From positions 24,506 through 88,505 of the forward strand of contig JAJECK010000113.1 in assembly GCA_022822085.1 (NCBI GenBank): a stretch of 64,000 bases of DNA. The letters are read 5' to 3'. The notes beneath the pieces are model-generated. The model was not told the DNA's origin. It was given only the letters and a program-made list of their open reading frames with translations, and did not search any database. Below are positions 54,981 through 63,718 of this stretch, piece by piece (within the stretch, counting starts at the first letter, position 1; the number at the start of each line of letters is the position of its first letter). The DNA is from Candidatus Poribacteria bacterium (GTDB lineage: Bacteria > Poribacteria > WGA-4E > WGA-3G). A program made the translations under genes and the position numbers.

Positions 54981-57900
54981 ATGAAAAACAATGACGTTGA
55001 ATTAATCCACCGCATCCTTGAAGGTGATGAGTCTGCTTTCTCTATTTTGGTTGAAAAATACCAGAAGCAGGTTCACGCACTTGCATGGCGAAAAATCGGT
55101 GACTTCCATATTGCCGAAGAAATCACACAGGACACCTTCCTCAAAGCATATCAGAAACTCTCTTCACTAAAGAACCCACAACGATTTGCGGGGTGGCTCT
55201 ATGTAATAGCAACCCGTTGCTGCCAAGCGTGGCTACGAAAAAAACACATTGAAACCGAATCGTTGGAGGAAGTAGATAATGATACATTAGAACCGGAAGC
55301 ATATTCCAGATATGTTTCGGAGGAGGAGACAAAGGTAACCGTTGCAGCACAACGACAAGTCGTCAAAAAACTCCTTGCAACATTGCCTGAAAGTGAACGC
55401 ACGGTGATAACGCTTCACTACTTTGGAGAGATGACATGCGAAAGTATAAGTGAGTTTTTAGGTGTATCCGCTAACACAATAAAGAGTAGACTCCGCCGTG
55501 CACGGAATAGATTAAAACAGGAGGAACCGATGATCCGAGAAGCAATTGCCAACTTCAAAATATCGCCAACACTTACTGACAATATCATGCAAAGGATTGA
55601 ACACATCAAACCCGCAACACCGTCAGGTAGCAAACCGATTATTCCGTGGGTGATAGGTGCTACAGGCGCATTATTAATTGCACTAATGTTTGGTATAGGT
55701 GGCCAATACTTAGCACATTTCCAAAAACCGTATAGTGTTGATGCACAATCTGACAGGACAGTTGAACTTGTTGACGCGCAGATTGTTCAAAATCTTCAAA
55801 TAGAATCAGACAACCGAAATCAGCCTGGGAATGGAGCCGATTTAGGTGATAATGATGATGGTGATGAAGATAATACCAATCAGGTTAGAGGTGATAGTGA
55901 TTATACCCGATGGAATTTACCTGAAGGAGCAAAACGGAGACTCGGCAAAGGCGTTCTATCTGACATGAAAGTTTCACCTGATGGAACCCGATTGGCAATT
56001 GCGAGTTCTTCCGGTATTTGGCTATACGATATCAATGCAAAGCATGAAATGAAAAAGTCAGAAATCGCGCTTCTCACAGAACATAAAGGTAAAGTTGGTC
56101 AACTAACATTTTCACCAGACAGCAATATGTTTGCAAGCATAGGGTTGGATAAAACAATCCGAGTTTGGGAAACCAGGACCGGCAAACATTTGTTCACATT
56201 GACCACCCCTAAACCCACAGGTGAATTTCGTTCTGTTAAATTCATAAGAGATGGCAAAACCCTTGCTGGACGTTGTTGGGATGATTACAGAGTTTATATG
56301 TGGGATGTTACAACAGGAAAATATTTAGAATCCTTTCGTCCGAAGTTGCCTATGATACGCCTCGGACAGGATAGAAATTGGCAGTTTGCCACAGATACTT
56401 TTTTCGATCCTATTGGTAACATCCTGTTTGCGTTCGGAAATAAGGATGCCACGATTAGTATCCGAGAGGGACGGACGGGTCTTGAGAAAATTAGACTTGT
56501 TGGATATACAGATGAAACTCAATTTTTCAGGGTTGATAGAGAACATGATCCCCTTAACCCAAGAAAACCAACAGTGAGACGATCTTTAGTCCGTCCGGGG
56601 GATAAACCGACTGTTCCAAAACAGCGTAAAGCAGACGGGACTCCTTTCCCTATCCAATATTTGTTGTCAGATCGAAACCATGCTGTTCCAAATAAAGAAA
56701 AACAACCTACAAAGTGGATATCTACGTTAGAATTTGCTCCCGATGGAAATACACTCATAAGTCATAGCAATTACATGCTCGCAGATGCTGACGGGAGCGG
56801 TTATAGTTTTTCAGCAGGACCAACCGAAATTTGGGATGTTGAAACAGGTGAACAACTTGCTTCCCTTCCATTGCGTGTCTCACAAGTAGAGTTTTCAGGT
56901 GATGGAAAAACGCTTGCGATTACCGGCGATGGAGGTGTTTCTGTCTGGGATATTCCTTCACAACAGGAGATTGCAGTATTTAACGGGAATCAAAGAGCAA
57001 CGTTTTCAGGTGATGGAAAAACGCTTTGTATAATAGAAAACAATCGCTTTACATTTTGGGATATCACCACGCGCAGTGAAATTACTACGTTCAGTCCTTA
57101 TCAAGTTCAAGGAAATATAATCTATAATCCTGAACGATTTATGCTATCTCAGAATGGAGATCTTCTCACTACTGTAGATGTAGACGGTACAGTAGTTGTG
57201 TGGGATACAAAAGGCGTACAACAACGAAACATCATCGCCAGTGACTATGAAAAGACCTTCACATCGTTAGTATTCAAACACGACGGTGAAACACTCGTAA
57301 GTGGAAATGCAGAAGGTTATCTGCAAACTTGGGATTTTAATTCTGGGAACAGGAAAACTGTGGGTAAACCGGTGAAGAGAAACATCAACGGATTGTTCTA
57401 CCACAAAGATAACACAACCTTAACCGTCGTAAGTGACAGCACTCTTTTAAGACCTTACCCTCTTGAAACTCACACTATGTTGAACGCACAAAACTGGAGT
57501 GGCAGTGGATCGCTTGATGATGGAACACAAATATGTGTGAAGGTTCTCGCATTCTCATCAAACGGCAAAAGACTGGCAACTAAAAATAAAGATACAAAGA
57601 TGGTTGACGTATGGGAAATTTCTGCAGGAAAAGAACCTAACCGTCTTTCAGAAATTGAACATCGATGGGGTCCAGTTGCACTTTCTCCTGATGGCGCTTC
57701 ACTTGCAAGTCCAAGTAACTCTAACAACGGTGTTGATTTGTGGAATGCGGACAACGGTGAACTGATTACCAAACTCAGTATACCAAAGAAGTTGTTAGCT
57801 AAAAACAATAACATTTCTTCTATTGCATTTTCTCACGATGGGAAAATTTTGGTTGGTGGCACACATAAAAAAGAAATTCATTTGTGGGAAATAGCAAACT

Positions 57901-58184
57901 ATAACCATATCGGAATCCTCAAAGAACACAAACATGCAGTCTGTGCCTTAAGGTTTTCACCTAACAACAAAATCCTTGCAAGCGGAGATACAGGTAGCAG
58001 AATTTGCTTGTGGTCAATATCCGATAGAAAACTTCTTACTACTTATAACTCCCTTGGCGGAGGATTTATCAGCAATTTGGCATTCACACCTGATGGGAAA
58101 ACGCTCGCAAGCACAAGTGGTTCAAGCAATTTTCCTAAAACTCCTGGAGGAACGATATACTTATGGGATGTGCCAACAGAATAG
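54981..58184 (+). CDS. ECF sigma factor fused to a membrane helix and WD40-type propeller (fourth paralogue)
   Basis: The 1067-residue protein repeats the sigma-TM-propeller architecture. Its sigma region is nearly the same as in the preceding gene until about residue 190, after which the linker changes (MQRIEHIKPATPSGSKPIIP) and the propeller is divergent (for example KTIRVWETRTG and KILASGDTGSRICLW). The preferred start is the ATG at 54981 behind GGAAGGTGACATG; a TTG at 54942 also opens the frame. The divergence of the propeller against the identity of the sigma part suggests that different signals feed into the same promoter specificity. A 315-bp gap follows. Confidence 0.9.
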   Translation: MKNNDVELIHRILEGDESAFSILVEKYQKQVHALAWRKIGDFHIAEEITQDTFLKAYQKLSSLKNPQRFAGWLYVIATRCCQAWLRKKHIETESLEEVDNDTLEPEAYSRYVSEEETKVTVAAQRQVVKKLLATLPESERTVITLHYFGEMTCESISEFLGVSANTIKSRLRRARNRLKQEEPMIREAIANFKISPTLTDNIMQRIEHIKPATPSGSKPIIPWVIGATGALLIALMFGIGGQYLAHFQKPYSVDAQSDRTVELVDAQIVQNLQIESDNRNQPGNGADLGDNDDGDEDNTNQVRGDSDYTRWNLPEGAKRRLGKGVLSDMKVSPDGTRLAIASSSGIWLYDINAKHEMKKSEIALLTEHKGKVGQLTFSPDSNMFASIGLDKTIRVWETRTGKHLFTLTTPKPTGEFRSVKFIRDGKTLAGRCWDDYRVYMWDVTTGKYLESFRPKLPMIRLGQDRNWQFATDTFFDPIGNILFAFGNKDATISIREGRTGLEKIRLVGYTDETQFFRVDREHDPLNPRKPTVRRSLVRPGDKPTVPKQRKADGTPFPIQYLLSDRNHAVPNKEKQPTKWISTLEFAPDGNTLISHSNYMLADADGSGYSFSAGPTEIWDVETGEQLASLPLRVSQVEFSGDGKTLAITGDGGVSVWDIPSQQEIAVFNGNQRATFSGDGKTLCIIENNRFTFWDITTRSEITTFSPYQVQGNIIYNPERFMLSQNGDLLTTVDVDGTVVVWDTKGVQQRNIIASDYEKTFTSLVFKHDGETLVSGNAEGYLQTWDFNSGNRKTVGKPVKRNINGLFYHKDNTTLTVVSDSTLLRPYPLETHTMLNAQNWSGSGSLDDGTQICVKVLAFSSNGKRLATKNKDTKMVDVWEISAGKEPNRLSEIEHRWGPVALSPDGASLASPSNSNNGVDLWNADNGELITKLSIPKKLLAKNNNISSIAFSHDGKILVGGTHKKEIHLWEIANYNHIGILKEHKHAVCALRFSPNNKILASGDTGSRICLWSISDRKLLTTYNSLGGGFISNLAFTPDGKTLASTSGSSNFPKTPGGTIYLWDVPTE

Positions 58185-58217
58185 CCAAAATATAAAATTT
58201 ACGAGTTGTGCCAAATA

Positions 58218-58258
58218 ACTATTTGTAAACAATTGATTCACATAAGTGGTCCGTTCGT
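58218..58258 (+). repeat. 41-bp repeat flanking the unknown gene, left copy
   Basis: This copy matches 60101-60141 at 36 of 41 positions, and all five differences are transitions. The two copies flank the gene at 58500-60005 in direct orientation. Confidence 0.7.
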
Positions 58259-58359
58259 AACGACGTTAATAATATTATAGACGTTATAATTTTTTCGTAT
58301 TATGTACCCTTTTCAATCTAATACTGTGTCTTTAACTTATGAAAGAATATAATGTTCTG

Positions 58360-58490
58360 ATTTTGGACTGCTTATGGTCCGAGGAAACTCCGATTCCCGA
58401 CTACTTTCAAGCCCCATCAATTAACGTTTGACGAAGCACTAGGTGTCTCAGGCAAACCTCAGGCTTGCCCGAGATACCTATATACATAGG
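58360..58490 (+). ncRNA. Possible structured leader RNA of the unknown secreted protein
   Basis: Between the repeat and the start codon lie a GAG-GAAA-CTC hairpin with a GNRA-type loop (near 58380) and a long hairpin, AGGTGTCTC (58441-58449) with GAGATACCT (58471-58479), extended inward by GGCAA/TTGCC after one A-C mismatch. The long hairpin ends 10 bp before the AGGAGG ribosome binding site. It might be a regulatory leader or a terminator/antiterminator; no known riboswitch class is recognised. Confidence 0.35.
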
Positions 58491-58499
58491 AGGTAATAT

Positions 58500-60005
58500 A
58501 TGTCTAAAAAAAAGTTGGTCGTGATAATACTTTTAGTCCTTATAAGTGTCTCTGTATTCTCTGTGATAAAAGGCCACAAGTTAATATTCAAGGATGATTG
58601 GGACTTTTGGGTAGAAAAACAGGTTGACTTCTCAATAAAACAGAAGTTAGCCAAGGCAAAGCGACACAACATAGTGGTCCCTGATGAAGATATTGATAAG
58701 ATTCGCGAAAAGATGCAAACTGAGTTAAAAGCAGACGCTGCTGGTCTAAAAGAAATTCTCGGCGAACCACCGCCGTTAATGGAAAGGGGCTTTCGATTTG
58801 AATATGAACAAAACATGCCGAAAAAATACGAGGGCCCTTGGCCGCAAACAGCACAGTCGGTCCTGGAAGATTTTGAAGGGCTTGAAAATCATCGACATGA
58901 TTATGATGATGAACTGGATGCAAAATATCCGCGCGATAAGTGGATTGCAATGCTATTGGAGAAAGGTGCTATCTTTGAACACTACGGCGATTATTCAAGA
59001 TATATAGGTGCTCGGAGAGGACTCATGGGTAGAGAAAACAACCCCAAGGCTTGGCGATCAGGGAAATTTGGGATTACACCTGCCTCGGATTGGGAATCTT
59101 TTAAAAATAATTTTATTGATAGAGAGATATGGGAAGTTCAACAATATAACGAGGCGAAAAAAGTTGATCCCTATGTAAGCGGTGGGACTTTTATGGGGCC
59201 TAATGACTCAATCTTTTTACCATTTAATGGAAATACTGTTTACATAGATCAATCTGGTATTGGGTTTAAAAGTTTTGGGGTTTCACTCACTACACAAGAA
59301 GCAAGCGATTTGATGTTTAATGGAGTACATCCTGAAGGAGTAGAAGTTATTTATATTGATGATGAAAATGGAACTTTCCTTGACGAAAAACCATCACCGT
59401 TTAGATGGAATACTATTCTTGAAAAGGCAGGTCCACCACCGCCCGGTTGGGAGAAGAATCTCCCAGAAGGATGGTCACCGCCACCCGGACTGGTGGAAGC
59501 CATCAACAATAAATTAAAGAATACTGATACTGCAACACAAACCTTGGATAATGAGCACACTATACCCTCTGAAACTGTGTTGCAAAACGAACTGCTTGAA
59601 GATAGTCCACAAGATCATCTGGAGTTTACACAAGAAGAGAGAGACTTTCTTGAAATGCTGACGAAAACCGAAACTGAATGGGAAGTTGACTTTGATGTAG
59701 AACTTGAAAGATTTCTCACGGAAGAAGGTCTAATAGTGCCTCCTGATGCGGACTTTGAAAAAGAATTGCGTGAAAAGTTTGATGAAGAAGTTCTTACCCC
59801 AATAATTCTTGATAAGGCAATGGAAACTCTGGAGCGCGATGGACTGACAGAGGGTTTTCGCAAACTTCAAGATGAGGATCCAGAGGTGGCAAGAGTGATA
59901 GCGGAGTTACTCAGCACACGTAGACCACAACGGAAATCTCAACGTTATACACTGCCACCAAAACCACCTGAACCGCCAAAACCACCTGATCCAGAGGAGG
60001 ATTAA
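58500..60005 (+). CDS. Signal-anchored protein of unknown function with a proline-rich end
   Basis: The 501-residue protein has an N-terminal hydrophobic helix (LVVIILLVLISVSVFSVI) and then a largely acidic, soluble body. WDFWVEKQVDFSIKQK and MERGFRFEYEQNMPKK come early, an acidic helical region follows (VDFDVELERFLTEEGLIVPP), and it ends in a Pro/Lys-rich tail (PPKPPEPPKPPDPEED). A strong AGGAGGTAAT precedes the ATG. I recognise no family. It lies between the fourth and fifth sigma-propeller genes and is flanked by a 41-bp direct repeat, so it may be an insertion into the array or a partner of the neighbouring sigma proteins. Confidence 0.75.
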   Translation: MSKKKLVVIILLVLISVSVFSVIKGHKLIFKDDWDFWVEKQVDFSIKQKLAKAKRHNIVVPDEDIDKIREKMQTELKADAAGLKEILGEPPPLMERGFRFEYEQNMPKKYEGPWPQTAQSVLEDFEGLENHRHDYDDELDAKYPRDKWIAMLLEKGAIFEHYGDYSRYIGARRGLMGRENNPKAWRSGKFGITPASDWESFKNNFIDREIWEVQQYNEAKKVDPYVSGGTFMGPNDSIFLPFNGNTVYIDQSGIGFKSFGVSLTTQEASDLMFNGVHPEGVEVIYIDDENGTFLDEKPSPFRWNTILEKAGPPPPGWEKNLPEGWSPPPGLVEAINNKLKNTDTATQTLDNEHTIPSETVLQNELLEDSPQDHLEFTQEERDFLEMLTKTETEWEVDFDVELERFLTEEGLIVPPDADFEKELREKFDEEVLTPIILDKAMETLERDGLTEGFRKLQDEDPEVARVIAELLSTRRPQRKSQRYTLPPKPPEPPKPPDPEED

Positions 60006-60100
60006 ATTATGTTAGTCGTTTCCTTTGACAAGGTTTATTGACAAATGGGAGTTCGGAGTAACAGATATACAACCATTAATGCATAACTATTATCTATATT

Positions 60101-60141
60101 ACTATTTGCAAACAATTAATTCACATAAGCAGTCCGTTTGT
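60101..60141 (+). repeat. 41-bp repeat flanking the unknown gene, right copy
   Basis: Direct repeat of 58218-58258 (36/41 identical, transitions only). Confidence 0.7.
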
Positions 60142-60170
60142 TAGTTTAACCTATTGTTTGATATACCCAT

Positions 60171-60240
60171 TAGTCCCGTCCGGACGATATGTTTATAGAA
60201 AACGTTATAAACGTCCTTTTTAGTCCCGTCCGGACGATAT
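60171..60240 (+). repeat. Two perfect 20-bp repeats with a palindromic core
   Basis: TAGTCCCGTCCGGACGATAT occurs at 60171-60190 and 60221-60240, 50 bp apart. The core GTCCGGAC is palindromic. The 30 bp between them contain the inverted repeat GTTTATA/TATAAAC. The core recurs at 60497-60510. Confidence 0.75.
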
Positions 60241-60313
60241 CTGAAATTACAAATAATACCATTTCTACATGATTATGTAGCACTGTTTTTCAGGTCGGGT
60301 TGAGCTTGTGAAA

Positions 60314-60457
60314 CCTAATGAACTTTGACAATCAAAATCGGTAGTTAAATGCGTAGGGATTGGGTTCCCCAACCCGCTTGGTTTTTGAGTTTCCGTCCAT
60401 CGGGCGTGGAAACCACGCCCGGACGAATACCCAACTTGAACGTCGAAATTCATTAGG
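60314..60457. repeat. Composite inverted repeat with internal hairpins
   Basis: CCTAATGAACTTTGAC (60314-60329) pairs with GTCGAAATTCATTAGG (60442-60457) at 14 of 16 positions. Inside are two perfect hairpins (60362-60375 and 60402-60420). The form is that of a small non-autonomous palindromic element; no transposase gene is present. Confidence 0.5.
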
Positions 60458-60609
60458 TGTCAATTTAAGGAATTTTGATTTTGAGTCCATCTCTTCAGTC
60501 CCGTCCGGACTAAAGACACAGAAATGATGTTACTATAAAACATTAACACAATAGAAAAAACTGTTTGAAATATTGAAAACTAAATAACCCTGAAATCCCA
60601 CCTTCGGAC

Positions 60610-60637
60610 TTGACATACCTTCCTAATCTGATACAAT
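60610..60637 (+). promoter_or_regulatory. Promoter of the fifth paralogue
   Basis: TTGACA (60610-60615), a 16-bp spacer and extended -10 TGATACAAT (TACAAT at 60632-60637). Confidence 0.8.
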
Positions 60638-60680
60638 AATTTTCTAACACATCTATCCACTACATAAAAAACTTGCAGAA

Positions 60681-60712
60681 TTATGCAACCGTTTTCCTCC
60701 TAAGTCGCGTCA
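60681..60712 (+). promoter_or_regulatory. Conserved leader motif of the sigma-propeller genes, copy 4
   Basis: TTATGCAACC, 15 nt, CGCGTCA, starting 44 nt after the -10 and ending 48 nt before the start codon. Confidence 0.7.
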
Positions 60713-60760
60713 CAAGGTTTCAAATAATAAAGTTGAACCTACACTTTTTGGAGGCACCCG

Positions 60761-63718
60761 ATGAAAAACAATGACGTTGAACTAATCCAAAGTGTCCTTG
60801 ATGGTGATGAAAACGCTTTCGCCGAACTTGTGAATAAGCATAAAAAGGCTGTTCACGCACTTGCATGGCGGGTGATTGGAGACTTCCACATCGCAGAAGA
60901 CATCACCCAGGACACCTTCCTGATAGTGTATCAGAGACTTCACACCTTGAAAGATCCAAACCAGTTTCTTGGATGGCTCTATGTGATTGCGAGACGCCGA
61001 TGCTACGCCTTGATCCGTAAGAAACGGATCCGAACACAACCGTTGGAGGACGCAGAAACAGCTATGATAGGAAAAGATGTTTATTCCCAACATGTCGCAG
61101 ATGAACGTGCTAACACTGCTATTGATGCACAACGCGAAGTTGTCAAGAGACTTCTCGCGAAGTTGAAAGAGAGTGAACGCACGGTAATGACGCTCTACTA
61201 CCTCGGAGAGATGACGGTCGAAGAGATTAGTAAATTCTTAGGGGTTTCTGTGGGAACGATAAAAAGCCGACTACAGCGGGCACGGATCCGTCTACAGAAA
61301 GAGGAAGCGATGATTAGAGAAGCACTCGAACATTTTCAACTTTCACCGAACTTAACCGATAACATTATACAAAAGGTCAATCGTCTAAAACCTACAACAC
61401 CTTCCGCTAGCAAACCGCTTGTGCCGTGGGCAATTGCTGCTACAAGTGCCGTCTTGATTGTGTTGCTACTTGGTATAAGCAGTCAACATTTGATGCGTTT
61501 TCAACAACCCTATAATTTAGATGCACAAGCAGAGATGACAATTGAACTTGTTGATGTTCCTATTGTGCTAAATATTGACGCGCAGCCAACTGTGCGACGT
61601 GAACTTGGGAATTCAAACGCACTTGATAAAAGCAATAACAACGGTCAGAAACCCAATGATATATTATCAACCGCCGCACAAGCAGAAGGAGAAGATATGA
61701 CAAATCAAAAACAGCAGTGGATTCAGGCAAAACGGGTGAAAGGTGCTCCAGCATGGAACCTATGCCCTACTCCTGATGGAGATCTCTATGTAATTACAAA
61801 TTATCTTTCTGTCTATAGACTATCTAAAGATGGAGGGACATGGCAACATCTCTCCAGCATAAATAAACTAAGAACTTCTTGGGCAGGTGATCGTACAATA
61901 GTGAAGTGGAACAATACTTTGTATTTTAGTATATCCAATAACTTTTATACTTCAGCGGATAATGGTGAAACTTGGGATTTACTCTATTCTTGGGAAAAAG
62001 GACAATACCAATTTCCTATTAAATTGATTCTAACAGAAGGAACGTTTTACCTCGCTTTCAGGAATGGTGTTTTCCGGTCTGATGACAACGGAAAAACATG
62101 GAAAAACATTAGCGATGGGCTGAAGGGAAGCTCTGAACATTTTATTGAATCATTTATTGAAATCCAGAACACGCTTTTTGTCGGAGCTGACGATGGTTGC
62201 TACCGTTACAGTGGTGACGGTTGGGAACGCTTAAAATTCCCAATCGCAATTAACGCTGTTGCTTCAATTACAACAGATGCGGGAAAACTCTATGTTGCTG
62301 CAAGGTTGGGGTGGAAAGCTTCTAAAGAGTTGAAACGCACATGGGGAATATTTCGGTCAACCGATCTCGGAGATTCGTGGAAGGATATCACACCCGCAAA
62401 TTCTTGGCAATTGGATGGCAATCCGCCGAATATGGTACTAATTGCGGTAGGTGAAACGCTCTTAGCAATGGAGCATGGGATGGTGCGTTCAATGGATAGT
62501 GGAGACACATGGCTGAGTCCACAACCACAAGACATATCTCCTTCAATGGGCAATCTTTCCCCTGCTACAGTATTAAATGACCAAACCATTTATGTCGGGA
62601 GCCATGATGGACTTTATTCTTCCACTGATCTGGGTGTATCATGGCACAAGACTAACATCAGGCAAGAGGGCGGGAAGATATATGATCTAATCGCTTTAAA
62701 AAAGACTGATAAAGATCAAAGTTCTGCTCTCTATGCAATAGTAGATGGGGAAACACAAGGGGCAAATGAAATTCAAAAGACAGATGATGGAGGCAATTCT
62801 TGGAAACCCGTCCAAGTTGCCAAACCAATGACAGATCCTATCAGAAGAATATCTCCAAATTCTACTCAAATTGTTAAATCCGGTGATGTTCTTTATGCAA
62901 AGGGAAAGGATGCTGTCGGCGGTAGAAAAAAAGTGTATATACATCGTGTATCCAGTGATGGCAGAACGCTTGAACAGATTGAAGGAATGCCAGTTTTCAG
63001 TTCAGAAAAATTTGATGAACAGTTAGCTAAAGGACAAGCTCTCGGCGCAACACAGTTCTTTAAACAGTTGGATCAACCTAAATTCGAAAAGGGTGGTGGA
63101 CTTAGAAAAAACCTCATAGAAAAGGGATTACACGGTGCGTTTAGTGTTAACAACAACACCTTCTACATTGAATATAATTATAAGCTCTTCAGGTGGAAAT
63201 TGGGTAATACAGAATTGTTCGACACCAAACAAGAAGAAACCATTGAATTGACTGAGGACATAATAAAGAAATATCTTAAACTTGCAGTTTCTGGCGACAC
63301 TGTCTATGTCGGCAAACGGGATGGACACCTCGTTGTTTCGCTTGATAGAGGTAATAATTGGATTGATCTCACCTCAGCACTACCATTTCCCGTAAAAGCT
63401 TTCAATGATATCGTGATTGTTAATGACACAGTATATGTAGCAACAGATGCGGGTATCGCTGCGTCTGATCGTGGAAATAATTGGGGGAGTATCACTGATT
63501 CAGAGGGCACAAATCTCGTCATGGAACAATTAGCTGCTGACGGCACTGAGTTATATGGTGTTATCAAAGATACTGGTATCTATCGCTTGGAAAAGGGCGC
63601 ATGGAATCAGATTGTGTCAGAGATGCCAGAGAAAATAACATCTCTCGCTGTTGATGGGAATACCTTATACGTAGGAACGCAGGATCAAGGTATGCTCCAC
63701 TTTAATCTTAATAAGTAG
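60761..63718 (+). CDS. ECF sigma factor fused to a membrane helix and an Asp-box (BNR/YCF48-like) propeller
   Basis: The 985-residue protein keeps the N-terminal sigma region 2 (ITQDTFLIVYQRLHTLKDPN) and region 4 (LGVSVGTIKSRLQRARIRL), the linker and the membrane helix at about 219-241 (PLVPWAIAATSAVLIVLLLG). The C-terminal half is not WD40. It has repeats of the form SxDxGxTW (TSADNGETWDLL, RSDDNGKTWKNI, RSTDLGDSWKDI, RSMDSGDTWLSP), typical of sialidase-type and YCF48-type propellers. The sensor part has thus been exchanged while the sigma and anchor parts are kept. GGAGGC precedes the ATG. The reading frame is intact. Confidence 0.9.
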   Translation: MKNNDVELIQSVLDGDENAFAELVNKHKKAVHALAWRVIGDFHIAEDITQDTFLIVYQRLHTLKDPNQFLGWLYVIARRRCYALIRKKRIRTQPLEDAETAMIGKDVYSQHVADERANTAIDAQREVVKRLLAKLKESERTVMTLYYLGEMTVEEISKFLGVSVGTIKSRLQRARIRLQKEEAMIREALEHFQLSPNLTDNIIQKVNRLKPTTPSASKPLVPWAIAATSAVLIVLLLGISSQHLMRFQQPYNLDAQAEMTIELVDVPIVLNIDAQPTVRRELGNSNALDKSNNNGQKPNDILSTAAQAEGEDMTNQKQQWIQAKRVKGAPAWNLCPTPDGDLYVITNYLSVYRLSKDGGTWQHLSSINKLRTSWAGDRTIVKWNNTLYFSISNNFYTSADNGETWDLLYSWEKGQYQFPIKLILTEGTFYLAFRNGVFRSDDNGKTWKNISDGLKGSSEHFIESFIEIQNTLFVGADDGCYRYSGDGWERLKFPIAINAVASITTDAGKLYVAARLGWKASKELKRTWGIFRSTDLGDSWKDITPANSWQLDGNPPNMVLIAVGETLLAMEHGMVRSMDSGDTWLSPQPQDISPSMGNLSPATVLNDQTIYVGSHDGLYSSTDLGVSWHKTNIRQEGGKIYDLIALKKTDKDQSSALYAIVDGETQGANEIQKTDDGGNSWKPVQVAKPMTDPIRRISPNSTQIVKSGDVLYAKGKDAVGGRKKVYIHRVSSDGRTLEQIEGMPVFSSEKFDEQLAKGQALGATQFFKQLDQPKFEKGGGLRKNLIEKGLHGAFSVNNNTFYIEYNYKLFRWKLGNTELFDTKQEETIELTEDIIKKYLKLAVSGDTVYVGKRDGHLVVSLDRGNNWIDLTSALPFPVKAFNDIVIVNDTVYVATDAGIAASDRGNNWGSITDSEGTNLVMEQLAADGTELYGVIKDTGIYRLEKGAWNQIVSEMPEKITSLAVDGNTLYVGTQDQGMLHFNLNK

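Larger units (their letters stand above)
60006..60760. other. Repeat-rich intergenic region before the fifth paralogue
   Basis: This 755-bp stretch holds no gene. It contains the right copy of the 41-bp repeat (60101-60141), two perfect 20-bp repeats, a third AGTCCCGTCCGGAC at 60497-60510, the hairpin GGGCGTGG/CCACGCCC (60402-60420), GGGTT/AACCC (60362-60375), and an imperfect inverted repeat (60314-60329 with 60442-60457). At its end are the promoter and leader motif of the next gene. Confidence 0.65.

Noticed and set aside
58360..58490. RNase P RNA or a known riboswitch upstream of the unknown gene
   Set aside because: A GAGGAAA-type segment is present, but the length and other conserved parts of RNase P RNA are missing, and no known riboswitch core fits.
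60171..60240. Two 20-bp repeats with a 30-bp spacer, like a minimal CRISPR array
   Set aside because: Only two adjacent copies, the repeat is short and its core is a perfect palindrome that recurs alone at 60497; no cas genes are present.
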